Shown here piece after piece: positions 46,655 through 58,494 of a stretch of DNA of 64,000 nucleotides (its first letter is position 1; every line of letters begins with the position of its first letter). The stretch is taken from assembly GCA_015478665.1 (NCBI GenBank), contig JADMII010000003.1, forward strand, positions 1-64,000, given 5' to 3'. Position numbers and translations under genes: made by a program. The notes under the pieces are model-generated. The model saw only the letters and a program-made list of their open reading frames with translations, was not told the DNA's origin and did not search any database. Origin of the DNA: Dehalococcoidia bacterium. Lineage in GTDB: Bacteria > Chloroflexota > Dehalococcoidia > DSTF01 > JACRBR01.

Positions 46655-47880
46655 CGATGTTGCTCCGGCCGGTCGGCCGGCGGCGATGCGACGGGGCGAG
46701 CGCGGAGCGGCGGGCCGAAGAACGGCCGCATGCCGATGAGCTGTCGCACCAGGAAGATCGCCGCCAGCACGAGGTACATCGCGGAGAAGACGTTGATCGG
46801 CACGGCGGAGCGCGGCGTCAGGAACTGCAGGAGGAAGAGCACGAGGAGCGCCAACCCTTCGATCAACGACATGCGCAGGTTGATCAGGAGGATGACGGCG
46901 AGCAGGCTCTGCGCCGCGGTCAGCAGTACCTCCTCGGTCTGGCGCGTGTCGGTCGGCAGCGGGTTGAAGCTTCCGCTGGAGATGGCGTAGGCGAGCGGCA
47001 GGCAGCCGATCAGGAGCGTCCACTGGTTGACCTTCGACGAGACGAGGGCGCCCAGCGCGGCGTCGGCACGCAGCCGCCAGGCGAGCAGGCCGGCGACGAG
47101 GAACTCCGGGAACTCCGATGCCAGCGGCGCCAACCACTGCACGAGCTGAAACTCGTCGATGCCGAACTTCGCGCCGGTCGCGATCAGCCCCTCGGCGAAG
47201 GGCTCGGCGGCGATGACGATCGCCAGCGCCGAATAGAGGAACATCGCGAGGACGGCGAGGCGGCGTTTCAGTTTCGGCAAGTTGGCGATCGTCTCGGCCG
47301 GACCGACGAGGTCCGACTCCTCCTCGACCTCGCCGCGCGATGCCAGCACGACGTACGCGCCGAATAGTCCGATGAGGAACGCCGCATCGAGCAGGGTGAT
47401 GCCGCCGCGCAGGGGGATGACGAACGAGTACACGGTGGCGATGGCGAGGATGCCGACCTCGGTGCGGTGCGATTCGGCGAGGGCGAGCACGTTCGACCGC
47501 GTCCTCAACCAGAAAATCCCGACGACCATCGACCAGCCGAGCCCGACGAGCAGGCGGTTGCCGCCGGTCATGTTCGCCGTCGCGAACGCGGCGTAGGAGG
47601 GGTCCTTGCCGGCCTTCCAGGCGAAGAGCACGTCGACGGCGTACTCCGGCAGCACGGCGACGAGCGCCAGTCCGGCGAGCGCCAGCGTGCGCGGGATGTC
47701 GCGCTCGGCGGCTTCGGCGGACCACGTCAGGAGGAACGCCGCCGAGACGATCGCCAGACCAAAGAGCGCCGTCTCGACCGGCACCGCCGCCTCGAACACG
47801 CCGAGGCGCACGGCGACGGCCGGCCAGGCGAGGGCGGCCATGATCATCGGCCAACGCCAACGCCGGAGAATCCGCTCCAT
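46651..47880 (-). CDS. CaCA-superfamily (sodium/calcium exchanger-like) cation antiporter
   Basis: Two alpha-repeat-like motifs: LVAVLPEYAVDVLFAW...NMTGGNRLLVGLGW and ASEFPEFLVAGLLAW...SSKVNQWTLLIGCLPLAYA. Confidence 0.82.
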   Translation of the reverse strand: MERILRRWRWPMIMAALAWPAVAVRLGVFEAAVPVETALFGLAIVSAAFLLTWSAEAAERDIPRTLALAGLALVAVLPEYAVDVLFAWKAGKDPSYAAFATANMTGGNRLLVGLGWSMVVGIFWLRTRSNVLALAESHRTEVGILAIATVYSFVIPLRGGITLLDAAFLIGLFGAYVVLASRGEVEEESDLVGPAETIANLPKLKRRLAVLAMFLYSALAIVIAAEPFAEGLIATGAKFGIDEFQLVQWLAPLASEFPEFLVAGLLAWRLRADAALGALVSSKVNQWTLLIGCLPLAYAISSGSFNPLPTDTRQTEEVLLTAAQSLLAVILLINLRMSLIEGLALLVLFLLQFLTPRSAVPINVFSAMYLVLAAIFLVRQLIGMRPFFGPPLRARPVASPPADRPEQHR

Positions 47881-47904
47881 CGTCAATCCCTTCGAGAATA
47901 AAGA

Positions 47905-47937
47905 AGACCTTTGATGACCGAATGTCATCAAAGGTCT
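47905..47937 (-). terminator. intrinsic terminator / riboswitch expression platform
   Basis: Minus strand AGACCTTTGATGAC-ATTCG-GTCATCAAAGGTCT followed by TCTTTATT; 14-bp perfect stem. Confidence 0.85.
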
Positions 47938-48045
47938 CACTGCCCCGTCGCGCGGGTTGTCCGGCCGGGCGCGTGTATGGCGTGCGCCGGGTCTGGCGTT
48001 CCGGACTGCCCGCGGGCACGCGGGCCAGTTACTCCCCTTTGGGCG
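47929..48045 (-). ncRNA. yybP-ykoY family (Mn2+-sensing) riboswitch aptamer
   Basis: Minus strand CCCAAAGGGGAGTAACTGGC ... GGGGCAGTGAGACCTTTG; P1 CAAAGG/CCTTTG; conserved AAAGGGGAGUA and GAGACCUUUG signatures; upstream of cation antiporter. Confidence 0.85.
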
Positions 48046-48088
48046 TCTGCACGCTAACGCGCCATCGTCCGCGAGTCAACTCGTGCCG

Positions 48089-48301
48089 TCATCCGGCGCG
48101 GGCGCGACGGCCGCAGGACTCATGCTCGACCTCGTCGACGAGCTCGGCATCGCAGTACTCCTCGCGCGATTCGCCGTCGTCCGGCAGGCGCAGGCCGAGC
48201 CGGAAGAGGTCGTCGGATGTCATCGGCTCGCCGCAGGCGCGGCAGACGAACATCGGCCGGCCGGAGCGGTCGAGCAGGGGTTGCGGAGCGTTCATGAGCA
48301 T
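48089..48301 (-). CDS. small zinc-ribbon-like protein
   Basis: MLMNAPQPLLDRSGRPMFVCRACGEPMTSDDLFRLGLRLPDDGESREEYCDAELVDEVEHESCGRRARAG; CxxC. Confidence 0.45.
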   Translation of the reverse strand: MLMNAPQPLLDRSGRPMFVCRACGEPMTSDDLFRLGLRLPDDGESREEYCDAELVDEVEHESCGRRARAG

Positions 48302-48755
48302 CTCTTCGGTCGGGCGGTGGTCGGGTGCTCGGTGGGCCCGAACAGAGCGGCCTTCTGCGAGATCAAACGGCGGCGGCGGCGGCGCGTCACAGGAGCGGGA
48401 GAGTGCAGACGTCAACTCGACATAATCAACCACTGATCCGTGAGTGGTCTGGTTGCTCGCGGCACGGCGACCGTCGCGCGCGGCCCCTGTCCGAGTGCGA
48501 GAGAAGCGAAGCTCCACGACGGAGCTCGCCGTTCGGGACGCGGAGGGCGGCGGGCGATTCGACGGCCCATCACAGCCGGGCGGCGCGACGACCGATACTG
48601 GATGCAGGGGAGAGTCAGGCCCTGAGGTGGTGTCCGCATACCCAGTGTGGTTGCCGGCGATGAACGGTTCGGCAGCGGTCGTCAACCTCCGCGGGAAATG
48701 CCGACCGCGAATGGGACGTTGTCTGCAGTAGGGTCGGCGGGATCAGGGGACAAGC

Positions 48756-49643
48756 ATGAGCGACCGAGACTACTACGAAGTCCTGGGGCTGACGCCGCGC
48801 GCCGATGGCACGATGGTCGACCAGGCGTACTGGCATCTCGCGCGGAAGTACCAGGCTCTGTCAACCACCAACGCGCGTGGCCGACGACTGCTCGACGAGC
48901 TGAACGAGGCGTACGGCGTGCTCGGCAACGCGCGGCTCCGGCGCGAGTACGACGCCTTCCGCGACGACGTGCTCGTCGGCGGCGGCGTGATCGGGCCCGT
49001 GCGGTCGAAGCCGAAGCCGCGGTCGCGGTCGAGCGATCGGCCGTCGCCGGCGAGCGGGGCGGTGCGGACCCTCGCACGCCTCCGCGTCGGCGCGATGTTG
49101 GCGCTGGCCGGCGTCGGCGGCATCGCCGCGGCGGTCGTTCTGGGACGCCCGGCAGTCGGCGAGGCGGCGCTGGCTGCGGTGGCGGCGATCGCGGCGTTCG
49201 TCTTGCTGCGGAACCGCGTCCACATCGCGATGCCGGCGCTGTCGATGCCCGGGTTGCCTTCGCTTTCCATGCCCTCGATGCCGCAGGTCTCGATGCCGGA
49301 GATGAAGGCGCCCAACCTGAACCTCGCGCAGGTGGGCGAGGCGTTCGCGCGCACGGGGCAAGACGAGCCGCTGGACGCCGACGAGCTGCACGCGTCGACG
49401 GCGGCGGTGATCGCCCGTTGGCGCACGCGCATGGGCCTGACGACGCCACTGCGCGACCTGTCGGCCGTCGATGCGCCGTCCGATACGACGCCGAGCACCG
49501 CCCTGGTCGAGATCGTCGAGTCAGAGCGCGAGCTGGAAGAGACGGAGAGTGAGCCGCTGCGGGCCGTCATCGACATCCTGCGTGGCGCACACCGGAACGC
49601 AGGCGGCGTCGGCGCGAGCCGGGGTGAGCGCGCCGACGACTGA
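48756..49643 (+). CDS. J-domain-like protein lacking HPD, with TM segment and Ser-Met-Pro repeats
   Basis: DYYEVLGLTPRADGTMVDQAYWHLARKYQALSTTNARGRRLLDELNEAYGVLGNARLRREYDAF; MPALSMPGLPSLSMPSMPQVSMPEM. Confidence 0.75.
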   Translation: MSDRDYYEVLGLTPRADGTMVDQAYWHLARKYQALSTTNARGRRLLDELNEAYGVLGNARLRREYDAFRDDVLVGGGVIGPVRSKPKPRSRSSDRPSPASGAVRTLARLRVGAMLALAGVGGIAAAVVLGRPAVGEAALAAVAAIAAFVLLRNRVHIAMPALSMPGLPSLSMPSMPQVSMPEMKAPNLNLAQVGEAFARTGQDEPLDADELHASTAAVIARWRTRMGLTTPLRDLSAVDAPSDTTPSTALVEIVESERELEETESEPLRAVIDILRGAHRNAGGVGASRGERADD

Positions 49644-50284
49644 CGCGGGCCGCGCGGGCAGATCGGGGAAACCCCGATGCCTCGTCGCAGCCGTGCCGGC
49701 CGCGGCGACCGGCTTCGATGCGCGCGTCCGGGTGCCGCGCGCGCCGCGAGCGGTCGGGCCGATGTCGATCCGATGGCTCTTCGGGCGGCTGATGTCGCGG
49801 CAGCGGCGGCCCGATGCCCCGGATCGCAAGTTCGCACTATAACTGTTATGTAAGGGCGCGGCAGATTCAATGCGAACAGCCGGTTCCGAACGTCGGGACG
49901 AACAGTGCCCGTCAGCGTTCGTCCGACCAATCACGCTTGCAGATCCGGCCGCCGCAGCAGCCGCCGACCCGCCCAGTGCACACGACCGCGCACCGTGAAG
50001 CGCACCCGACCACGACGCGAGGACGAGGGTCACGCTCCTTTGGTCCCGTGGCGGTTGATGTCTGCCGCATGGCGCGATTCCACCGCTGGCACCGTTCGCA
50101 CAGGCGCGATCCCGGCTCGCACGGGTCCGGCGAGCCGGCGATACGTATCAAGAGGTAGCCATCAGGCACCGATATTCCATGCAGTGCATCCCGGTCATCC
50201 GGACGCGCGTTCCGGGCTGCGTGCCGGAGATGGCGCAGTCCGGCACGGGACGGCGTAGCCGCGAGCGAGGACCAGCACAGGCCG

Positions 50285-51103
50285 ATGGCAGACCAGACAG
50301 TCGAAAGCGTGATGAACGCGGGCGCGGCGGGCGCCGACCGGAACGCGTCGCGGCCGTCGTCGCTGCTGGTGCAGGTCTCGGGCGTGCTGCTCGTGCTGGT
50401 GACGCTGAGCCTGGCGATCGTGTCGCCGATGATTATGTCTCGTCCGTCATCGACCGCCATCGACATCGTCATGGTGCTGCTCATGGCGGCGTACAGCATC
50501 TTCCTCTCGGCGCACTCGCGGAGCACGCACGTCACCCTCGAGCGGGCGTACTCGGCGCATCTCGAGGAGCTGAGCCAGCGGCTGCGTAACATGGCCTATC
50601 GCGACGTGCTGACCGGGCTCTTCAACCATCGCTACTTCTACGAGCAGCTCTCGCACGAGGTCGAGCGCTCGGTGCGCTACAACCAGCCGCTGACGCTGCT
50701 GCTGATGGACATGGACAACTTCAAGAAGATCAACGACACCTACGGCCATATGGCAGGCGACAAGTTTCTGGGCATGGTCGGCCAGGCGATCGGCCGCCAG
50801 ATCCGCTCGTCAGACATCGGCGCGCGCTACGGCGGCGACGAGTTCGTCGTGATCCTGCCGAACACGACGCCGGACGAGGCGCGGCACACGGCGGAGAAGC
50901 TGGAAGCAGCGGTAGCCGCGACGGCGGCGCTGACAGCGATGGACGTATCGCTGAAGCTCGGCATGTCCGTCGGGGTCGCCACCTGCCCCGACGACTCGCG
51001 CTCGCCGGGCGAGCTGCTGCAGATCGCCGATTCACGGCTGTACGAGGTGAAGGCGGCGCGGCCGAATGCCCCGCGGACGCCGCCGCGGGGCCGCGTCGCC
51101 TGA
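50285..51103 (+). CDS. GGDEF-domain diguanylate cyclase, membrane-anchored
   Basis: DVLTGLFNHRYFYEQL, RYGGDEFVVILPNTTPDEA, preceded by two TM segments. Confidence 0.92.
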   Translation: MADQTVESVMNAGAAGADRNASRPSSLLVQVSGVLLVLVTLSLAIVSPMIMSRPSSTAIDIVMVLLMAAYSIFLSAHSRSTHVTLERAYSAHLEELSQRLRNMAYRDVLTGLFNHRYFYEQLSHEVERSVRYNQPLTLLLMDMDNFKKINDTYGHMAGDKFLGMVGQAIGRQIRSSDIGARYGGDEFVVILPNTTPDEARHTAEKLEAAVAATAALTAMDVSLKLGMSVGVATCPDDSRSPGELLQIADSRLYEVKAARPNAPRTPPRGRVA

Positions 51104-51201
51104 GCGCTGCCTGTCTGGTTCGCCGAATTCGACGATGCTAGACTGATCGAGCGATACGGGACGTGTACACCGCCCCGCCGGCGGCTCGCCCAAGGATCTG
51201 C

Positions 51202-52530
51202 ATGCTCAAGGCCGCCCGCTGGACCGTCGTCGGTCTCCTCGCCGTCTCCGTCCTCGTCCTCGTCTTCGCCATCGGCTACGTCCGCGGCGATGCCGGCGGC
51301 GATGGCTCTCCACCGGCGAACGCCGCCTCGGCGAGCGCAGCGACCGACTTTTCGAACCTCAACCAGATCATTCAGATCCTGCAATCGCGGTACGTCGACC
51401 AAGGCAAGCTGGACCGCCAGACGCTGTACCAGGCGGCGATCAACGGCATGCTGCAGACGCTGTCGGACAGCGGCGTGTTTTATGTCGACCCGAACACCGT
51501 GAAGACGACTGTCGGGCCGAGCGGCACCTTCGACGGCATCGGCGCCACCGTGTCGTCCCAGAGCAACCAGATCGTCATCGTCGCGCCGATCGCCGGCAGC
51601 CCCGCCGAGCGCGCGGGCATCAAGCCCGGCGACATCATCGAGGCGGTCGACGGCGAATCGACGGCCGGCTGGACGCAGGAGAAGGCGGTGCTGAAGATCC
51701 GCGGCCCGCGCGGGACGAAGGTGCAGCTCAAGGTCAAGCACGTCGACGGCCGCGAGGAGACGCTGCAGATCGAGCGGGGAGCGATCAAGGTGGCGAGCGT
51801 GAACACGCAGCCGCCGGGTGGCGTGCTCAAGGACGGCGCCGGGGACACGATTACGGACATCGGCTACATCCAGATCCGCGAGTTCACGGAGACCACGGAC
51901 AATGAGATGCAGACCGCGCTCAAGGACGTCGTGTCGACCGGCAAGAAGGGCCTCATCCTGGATCTCCGGAACAACCCGGGCGGCCTGCTGCGGACGACGC
52001 GGGACGTCGCGGACGAGTTCTTGAACAACGGCACGATCCTCACGGAACAGGAGCGCGATGGATCGAAGACGACGTACACGGCGACGCCGGGCGGCGCGGC
52101 GACGGACATTCCGGTTGTGATCATCCTCAATCGCTTCAGCGCCAGCGGCTCCGAAGTGCTCTCGGCAGCGCTGCACGATAACGGGCGGGCGACGATCGTC
52201 GGCGAGAAGTCATTCGGCAAGGGCACGGTCAATGTCTCGAACAACCTGAAGGACGGCGGGCAGCTGTATGTGAGCATCGCGAAGTGGCTGACGCCGAAGG
52301 GCAAGCAGATCGACGAGGTCGGCATCACGCCGGACGTGCCGGTCGCGCTCTCCAACGACGACATCGACCAGCAGCGCGACGTGCAACTGTTCAAGGCGAT
52401 CGACATCCTGCGCGGGACCAACGTGGCGCCGGTGGCGACGCCGAGCGCGTCGACCGTCGGCACGCCCGCCGCCGCTACGACGGCGGCGGCAGGTTCGACG
52501 CCCGCGGCGGCGCCGACGGCGGGCGGCTGA
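51202..52530 (+). CDS. S41-family C-terminal processing peptidase with PDZ domain
   Basis: GIGATVSSQSNQIVIVAPIAGSPAERAGIKPGDIIEAVDGE (PDZ), LILDLRNNPGGLLRTTRDVADEFL, NRFSASGSEVLSAALHDNGRATIVGEKSFGKGTV. Confidence 0.94.
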   Translation: MLKAARWTVVGLLAVSVLVLVFAIGYVRGDAGGDGSPPANAASASAATDFSNLNQIIQILQSRYVDQGKLDRQTLYQAAINGMLQTLSDSGVFYVDPNTVKTTVGPSGTFDGIGATVSSQSNQIVIVAPIAGSPAERAGIKPGDIIEAVDGESTAGWTQEKAVLKIRGPRGTKVQLKVKHVDGREETLQIERGAIKVASVNTQPPGGVLKDGAGDTITDIGYIQIREFTETTDNEMQTALKDVVSTGKKGLILDLRNNPGGLLRTTRDVADEFLNNGTILTEQERDGSKTTYTATPGGAATDIPVVIILNRFSASGSEVLSAALHDNGRATIVGEKSFGKGTVNVSNNLKDGGQLYVSIAKWLTPKGKQIDEVGITPDVPVALSNDDIDQQRDVQLFKAIDILRGTNVAPVATPSASTVGTPAAATTAAAGSTPAAAPTAGG

Positions 52531-52809
52531 GGCGCCGCTCCTCCACGTTGTGGCCCGGGGTGGGGGTGGCGCCGACGAGCGCTGCGTGTTCCCGGCCTCG
52601 CCCTTCTGCGCAGCGTCGCTGTGTATTCTTCGGCGCAGGGCGCGGATGTCTCGCCCGTCGCGCGATGATGTGACCAACGACGGCGCGCCGTGATGCGAGG
52701 CGCACCAGCACGTCGCCGTGCTCGTCGAGCCACGGTGGACTGCACGACGTACGGAGCGCGCGCAGGGGCGCGCGCAGGGGCGCGCGAGCGCGGACAGCAA
52801 GGGCGTTCG

Positions 52810-53268
52810 ATGGCCGAGATCAAGCAGGTTGCGAGCAATCGCAAGGCGTTCCACGACTACGACGTCCTGGAGCGGCTCGAGGCGGGCATCAGCCTCACCG
52901 GGACGGAGATCAAGTCGCTGCGGGCGGGCGGCGCCCACGTCCGCGAGGCGCATGTGCGGCCGCTCGACGGCGAGATGTGGCTGTACGGGGCGCACATCGC
53001 TCCGTATGCGGCGGGAAGCTATCAGAACCACGAGCCTGCGAGGCCGCGCCGCCTGCTGATGCACAAGGCGCAGATCCGGGAGTGGAGCGCCGCGATCGCC
53101 GAGCGGGGGCTGACGATCGTGCCGCTCAGCCTGTACCTCAAGGACGGCACGGCGAAGGTGGAGCTGGGGCTGGCGCGCGGTCGTCGCGCCTACGACAAGC
53201 GTCAGGCGATCGCGAAGCGTGATGCGGAGCGGGAGGTGCAACGAGCGCTGCGGGAGCGCAACCGGTAG
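52810..53268 (+). CDS. smpB: SsrA-binding protein
   Basis: NRKAFHDYDVLERLEAGISLTGTEIKSLRAGGAHVREAHVRPLDGEMWLYGAHI; KRQAIAKRDAEREVQRAL; next to ssrA. Confidence 0.96.
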   Translation: MAEIKQVASNRKAFHDYDVLERLEAGISLTGTEIKSLRAGGAHVREAHVRPLDGEMWLYGAHIAPYAAGSYQNHEPARPRRLLMHKAQIREWSAAIAERGLTIVPLSLYLKDGTAKVELGLARGRRAYDKRQAIAKRDAEREVQRALRERNR

Positions 53269-53574
53269 GCGCTCCGACTCAAGGCGCGGGGCGCGTGCCG
53301 GTTCGCCAGGACAGCGTTGGTCGGCAGCTGCTGCGCACGCCCGGTCGGCGCGCGGTTCGGTCCACACGTTGTGCCATCCCGCCAGGCGGCGGTGTCTGTT
53401 CTGGACCGGCGCGGGCGGGATGGCTCCGGGCGTTCGCGGCGGCGGGCACTGAAGAGAGCTTCGTTATGTCATGTATTCCCTACCGTGCCGGCGCGGCGAC
53501 GATCGCGGTAGCACGAGCGGAGCGGCAGGACGGCGTGATTCGGTACAATGCGTATGGTCGGACGGCCGCCTTGT

Positions 53575-53927
53575 GGGGACGAAAGGGCTCGACAGGGGGC
53601 GGCGGATCTGAGTTGCAGGCGGAGGACGGTCATCACCCTCCTAAATCCGGTGGCCACCAATAAACGGCGACTCTCAACTCGCCCTCGCTGCCTAGGCAGT
53701 GACGTTCACTCCCGACCTCACCCCGACGGGTGGGAGTTGAGCGACGATTAGCCGGGGTGCTGTGCTCCTGACGCCGATGGGGAGCGCCCAAGATCATCGA
53801 GCTGGCTCCGGGCGGCCGGGCCCGCAGCGGGTGCGCGGAGCGAGATCAAGCTGACGGGATAAGCCTGTAGCAGACTCAGGGCGTCTTCTGCCTGGACGGG
53901 GAGTTCGATTCTCCCCCGTCTCCACCA
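53575..53927 (+). ncRNA. ssrA: transfer-messenger RNA (tmRNA)
   Basis: 5' GGGGACGAAAGGGCTCGAC pairs with 3' CGTCTCC-ACCA; T-arm GGGGAG TTCGATT CTCCCC; tag ORF ending NGDSQLALAA-stop; downstream of smpB. Confidence 0.92.
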
Positions 53928-54033
53928 CCACCGCGCCACGAGGGCGCCGGCCGCCGGCACGCGGCGGCGCGGCTGGGGCCGCCGACGCGTCTACCCATAC
54001 ACACACGGGTGATGCCCCTTTGGCTTGACCGCG

Positions 54034-56253
<2,220 letters not shown>

Positions 56254-56604
56254 TCATCTGTGCTCGTATTGTGTCGCCGGAGCGGACGCGCCGCCGGCTG
56301 GCGGGCGCCGTACGGTCGATGTCTGAGGCCGATCGCGCTTCCGGATGGACTCACACCCGTCGGATGCGGGACGAACGTCCGCCCGGAAGTCGCTCCACGT
56401 TCAGACTAGGATCGTCCTGAACCCACGGTCAAGGCGCATCGTGCTTTCGGTTCGTCGAGCCGGCACGCAGTTCCGCGCGCTGCCGAGCGGCCGGACGACA
56501 CTGGCGAGTCACGCTGCGTATTGGCGGCGAAGGCGCTGGCGCCTACGATGCCGGTATCGTCTGATCGGCAGCCGGTCGGGCTGCGTACCACTACTGGAAG
56601 CAGG

Positions 56605-57717
56605 ATGAACAGCACCGACTACGCGATCCCCACGGAAGCGGCGGAACGGCTCGATGCGCTGGTGACGCGCATCGAGGCGCGGCCGGGCGACATGATCCGG
56701 GCGCACGAGTTCGCGTCGATGCAGGACCGGCTCAATGTGCGGGCGGTGATCGAGACGCTGCCGGAGGGGCTCTCGGAGGACGACTTCGCGGGCGTCCTGA
56801 AGCTTGCGCTGCTCACCGAGTGCGCGACGGAGACCTACGGCGATGCCTTCCGTGAGCGCGCGGTGCGCTACGACGCATCGTGGCTCGGCCGCTTCAACGA
56901 CCGCGTCTGGGTGCCGGACGAGTTGACGCATCACACGCCGTACCGGTCGATGCTGCTGAGTATGGGGTTGAGCGACGCCGAGCTCGACCGCGAGATCCGG
57001 GACGTCCGGCAGGCGAACTACATCCACGACGGCGGCGACACGCCGGTGCATGTGACCACCTTCGGCATCGTGCAGGAGTATCTGACGGACAACTGGCACG
57101 GGCTGATCGCGGGGTTGCTGCGGAAGGCGGCGCCGGAAGCCGCGTACATGGCGACGCGCGTGAAGCGCCGGGAGACGCTGCACACGGTGTGGTACCGCGA
57201 CATGGTGGCGCTGCAGGTCGAGGCGAATCCGCTCCTGCTGCCGCACGTCGCCGAGGCGTTGCTCGGTTTCCAGATGCCGGGGAATCAGCTGGCGCCGCAA
57301 TGGCAGTCGCAGGTATCGCGCTGGATGCCGTACATGGGCGCGGATTTCGAGCGGATCGCGCGCGACCTGGTGCGGCTCCTCCACACGGCGCTGGGGGATG
57401 CGGCGACGACGGGCAGGCTGCTCGTCGAGCTCGCGGCGGCGAAGGGATTCCGTGTCGGGCCGGTATCGCCGCGGGTGCTCCAGGCGGCCGCGAACCGCCT
57501 GGGCGGCCCGGGCTTCGGGCTGCTCGGCGAGGCGCTGCTCGAGCGCGTCGGGCTGGCCTACATGTTCCGGCAGCCGGCGGGGGCGACGGACCGCGCGTTC
57601 CGGCCGTACGGCGGCGTCTACGAACGCGTGCGCGCGATGCTCCGCAGCTGGGTCTCGCAGCAGATCGACTTCCGCCTGGGCGTCGGGCCTCCGGCCGATG
57701 CGCCCGTCAGCGCCTGA
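56605..57717 (+). CDS. ferritin-like protein, acyl-ACP desaturase-like
   Basis: FGIVQEYLTDNWHGLIAGLLRK...RRETLHTVWYRDM...LLGFQMPGNQLAPQWQ; genomic context of lipid-modification genes. Confidence 0.5.
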   Translation: MNSTDYAIPTEAAERLDALVTRIEARPGDMIRAHEFASMQDRLNVRAVIETLPEGLSEDDFAGVLKLALLTECATETYGDAFRERAVRYDASWLGRFNDRVWVPDELTHHTPYRSMLLSMGLSDAELDREIRDVRQANYIHDGGDTPVHVTTFGIVQEYLTDNWHGLIAGLLRKAAPEAAYMATRVKRRETLHTVWYRDMVALQVEANPLLLPHVAEALLGFQMPGNQLAPQWQSQVSRWMPYMGADFERIARDLVRLLHTALGDAATTGRLLVELAAAKGFRVGPVSPRVLQAAANRLGGPGFGLLGEALLERVGLAYMFRQPAGATDRAFRPYGGVYERVRAMLRSWVSQQIDFRLGVGPPADAPVSA

Positions 57718-58468
57718 CGGTATGGCCGATCAGCCACTCATAGGCCGGACGCGGCAGAGCGGTCACGATCTTCAGCGGCCAGGAGAGGCGGCGCGGGAAG
57801 TGGATCTCGGCATCGCCCCGAAGCAGGCCGTGGACGATGCGGCGCGCTGCCTCGTCGGCCGGCATGATGAACGGCATCGGGAAGTCGTTGTGAGCGGTGA
57901 GAGCCGTGCGGACGAAGCCGGGGTTGACGGTCGTGACGCCGATGTGAAAGCGCGCGAGGTCGATGCGCAGCGACTGCAGCAGGTAGTTGGCGGCGGCTTT
58001 CGTCGTACCGTAGGCCTCGGCGCGGGGCAGGGCGCCGTAGCCGCTGATGCTGGCGAGGCCGACGATCTCTCCCTGGCGCCGCGTGATCATGTGCGGCAGC
58101 ACAACGGCGACCGCGCGCAACAGGCCGTTCAGGTTGGTGTCGACGGTCTGCTCGAACGCCGCGACGTCGATCTGTGTGACATCGACCGGATCCCAGAAGC
58201 CGGCGCTGTAGATGAGCACATCGATCGGGCCGAAGTCGCTGGTGACCGACTGCGAAGCCGCGGCGAGCGACGCCTCGTCCCGGGCGTCGGCGGCGTGCGC
58301 GATGACCCGCCCGAGGCTGGCGTAGCGCGCGGCGACGACGTGCAGCTCCGCATCGTTGCGCGAGCTGATGGCGACGCGTGCGCCTTCGTTCAGGAGCCGC
58401 GGGACGAGCGCGCGGCCGATGCCGCCGCTGCCGCCGATGAGCCAGATCGTGCGTCCCTTCAGTTCCAT
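57707..58468 (-). CDS. short-chain dehydrogenase/reductase
   Basis: IWLIGGSGGIGRALVPRLL; SISGYGALPRAEAYGTTKAA (YxxxK). Confidence 0.92.
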   Translation of the reverse strand: MELKGRTIWLIGGSGGIGRALVPRLLNEGARVAISSRNDAELHVVAARYASLGRVIAHAADARDEASLAAASQSVTSDFGPIDVLIYSAGFWDPVDVTQIDVAAFEQTVDTNLNGLLRAVAVVLPHMITRRQGEIVGLASISGYGALPRAEAYGTTKAAANYLLQSLRIDLARFHIGVTTVNPGFVRTALTAHNDFPMPFIMPADEAARRIVHGLLRGDAEIHFPRRLSWPLKIVTALPRPAYEWLIGHTVRR

Positions 58469-58494
58469 GTTCGGCGTCCTGGACTACGGTTCGC

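Noticed and set aside
49912-50160. Minus-strand Cys-rich ORF (LCERCQRWNRAMRQ...SRCAVVCTGRVGGCCGGRIC)
   Set aside because: No clear start/RBS and composition compatible with chance in GC-rich intergenic DNA; could be revisited with Ribo-seq.
52756-52787. 12-bp tandem repeat GCGCGCAGGGGC x2 upstream of smpB
   Set aside because: Only two copies in a very GC-rich background; likely trivial.
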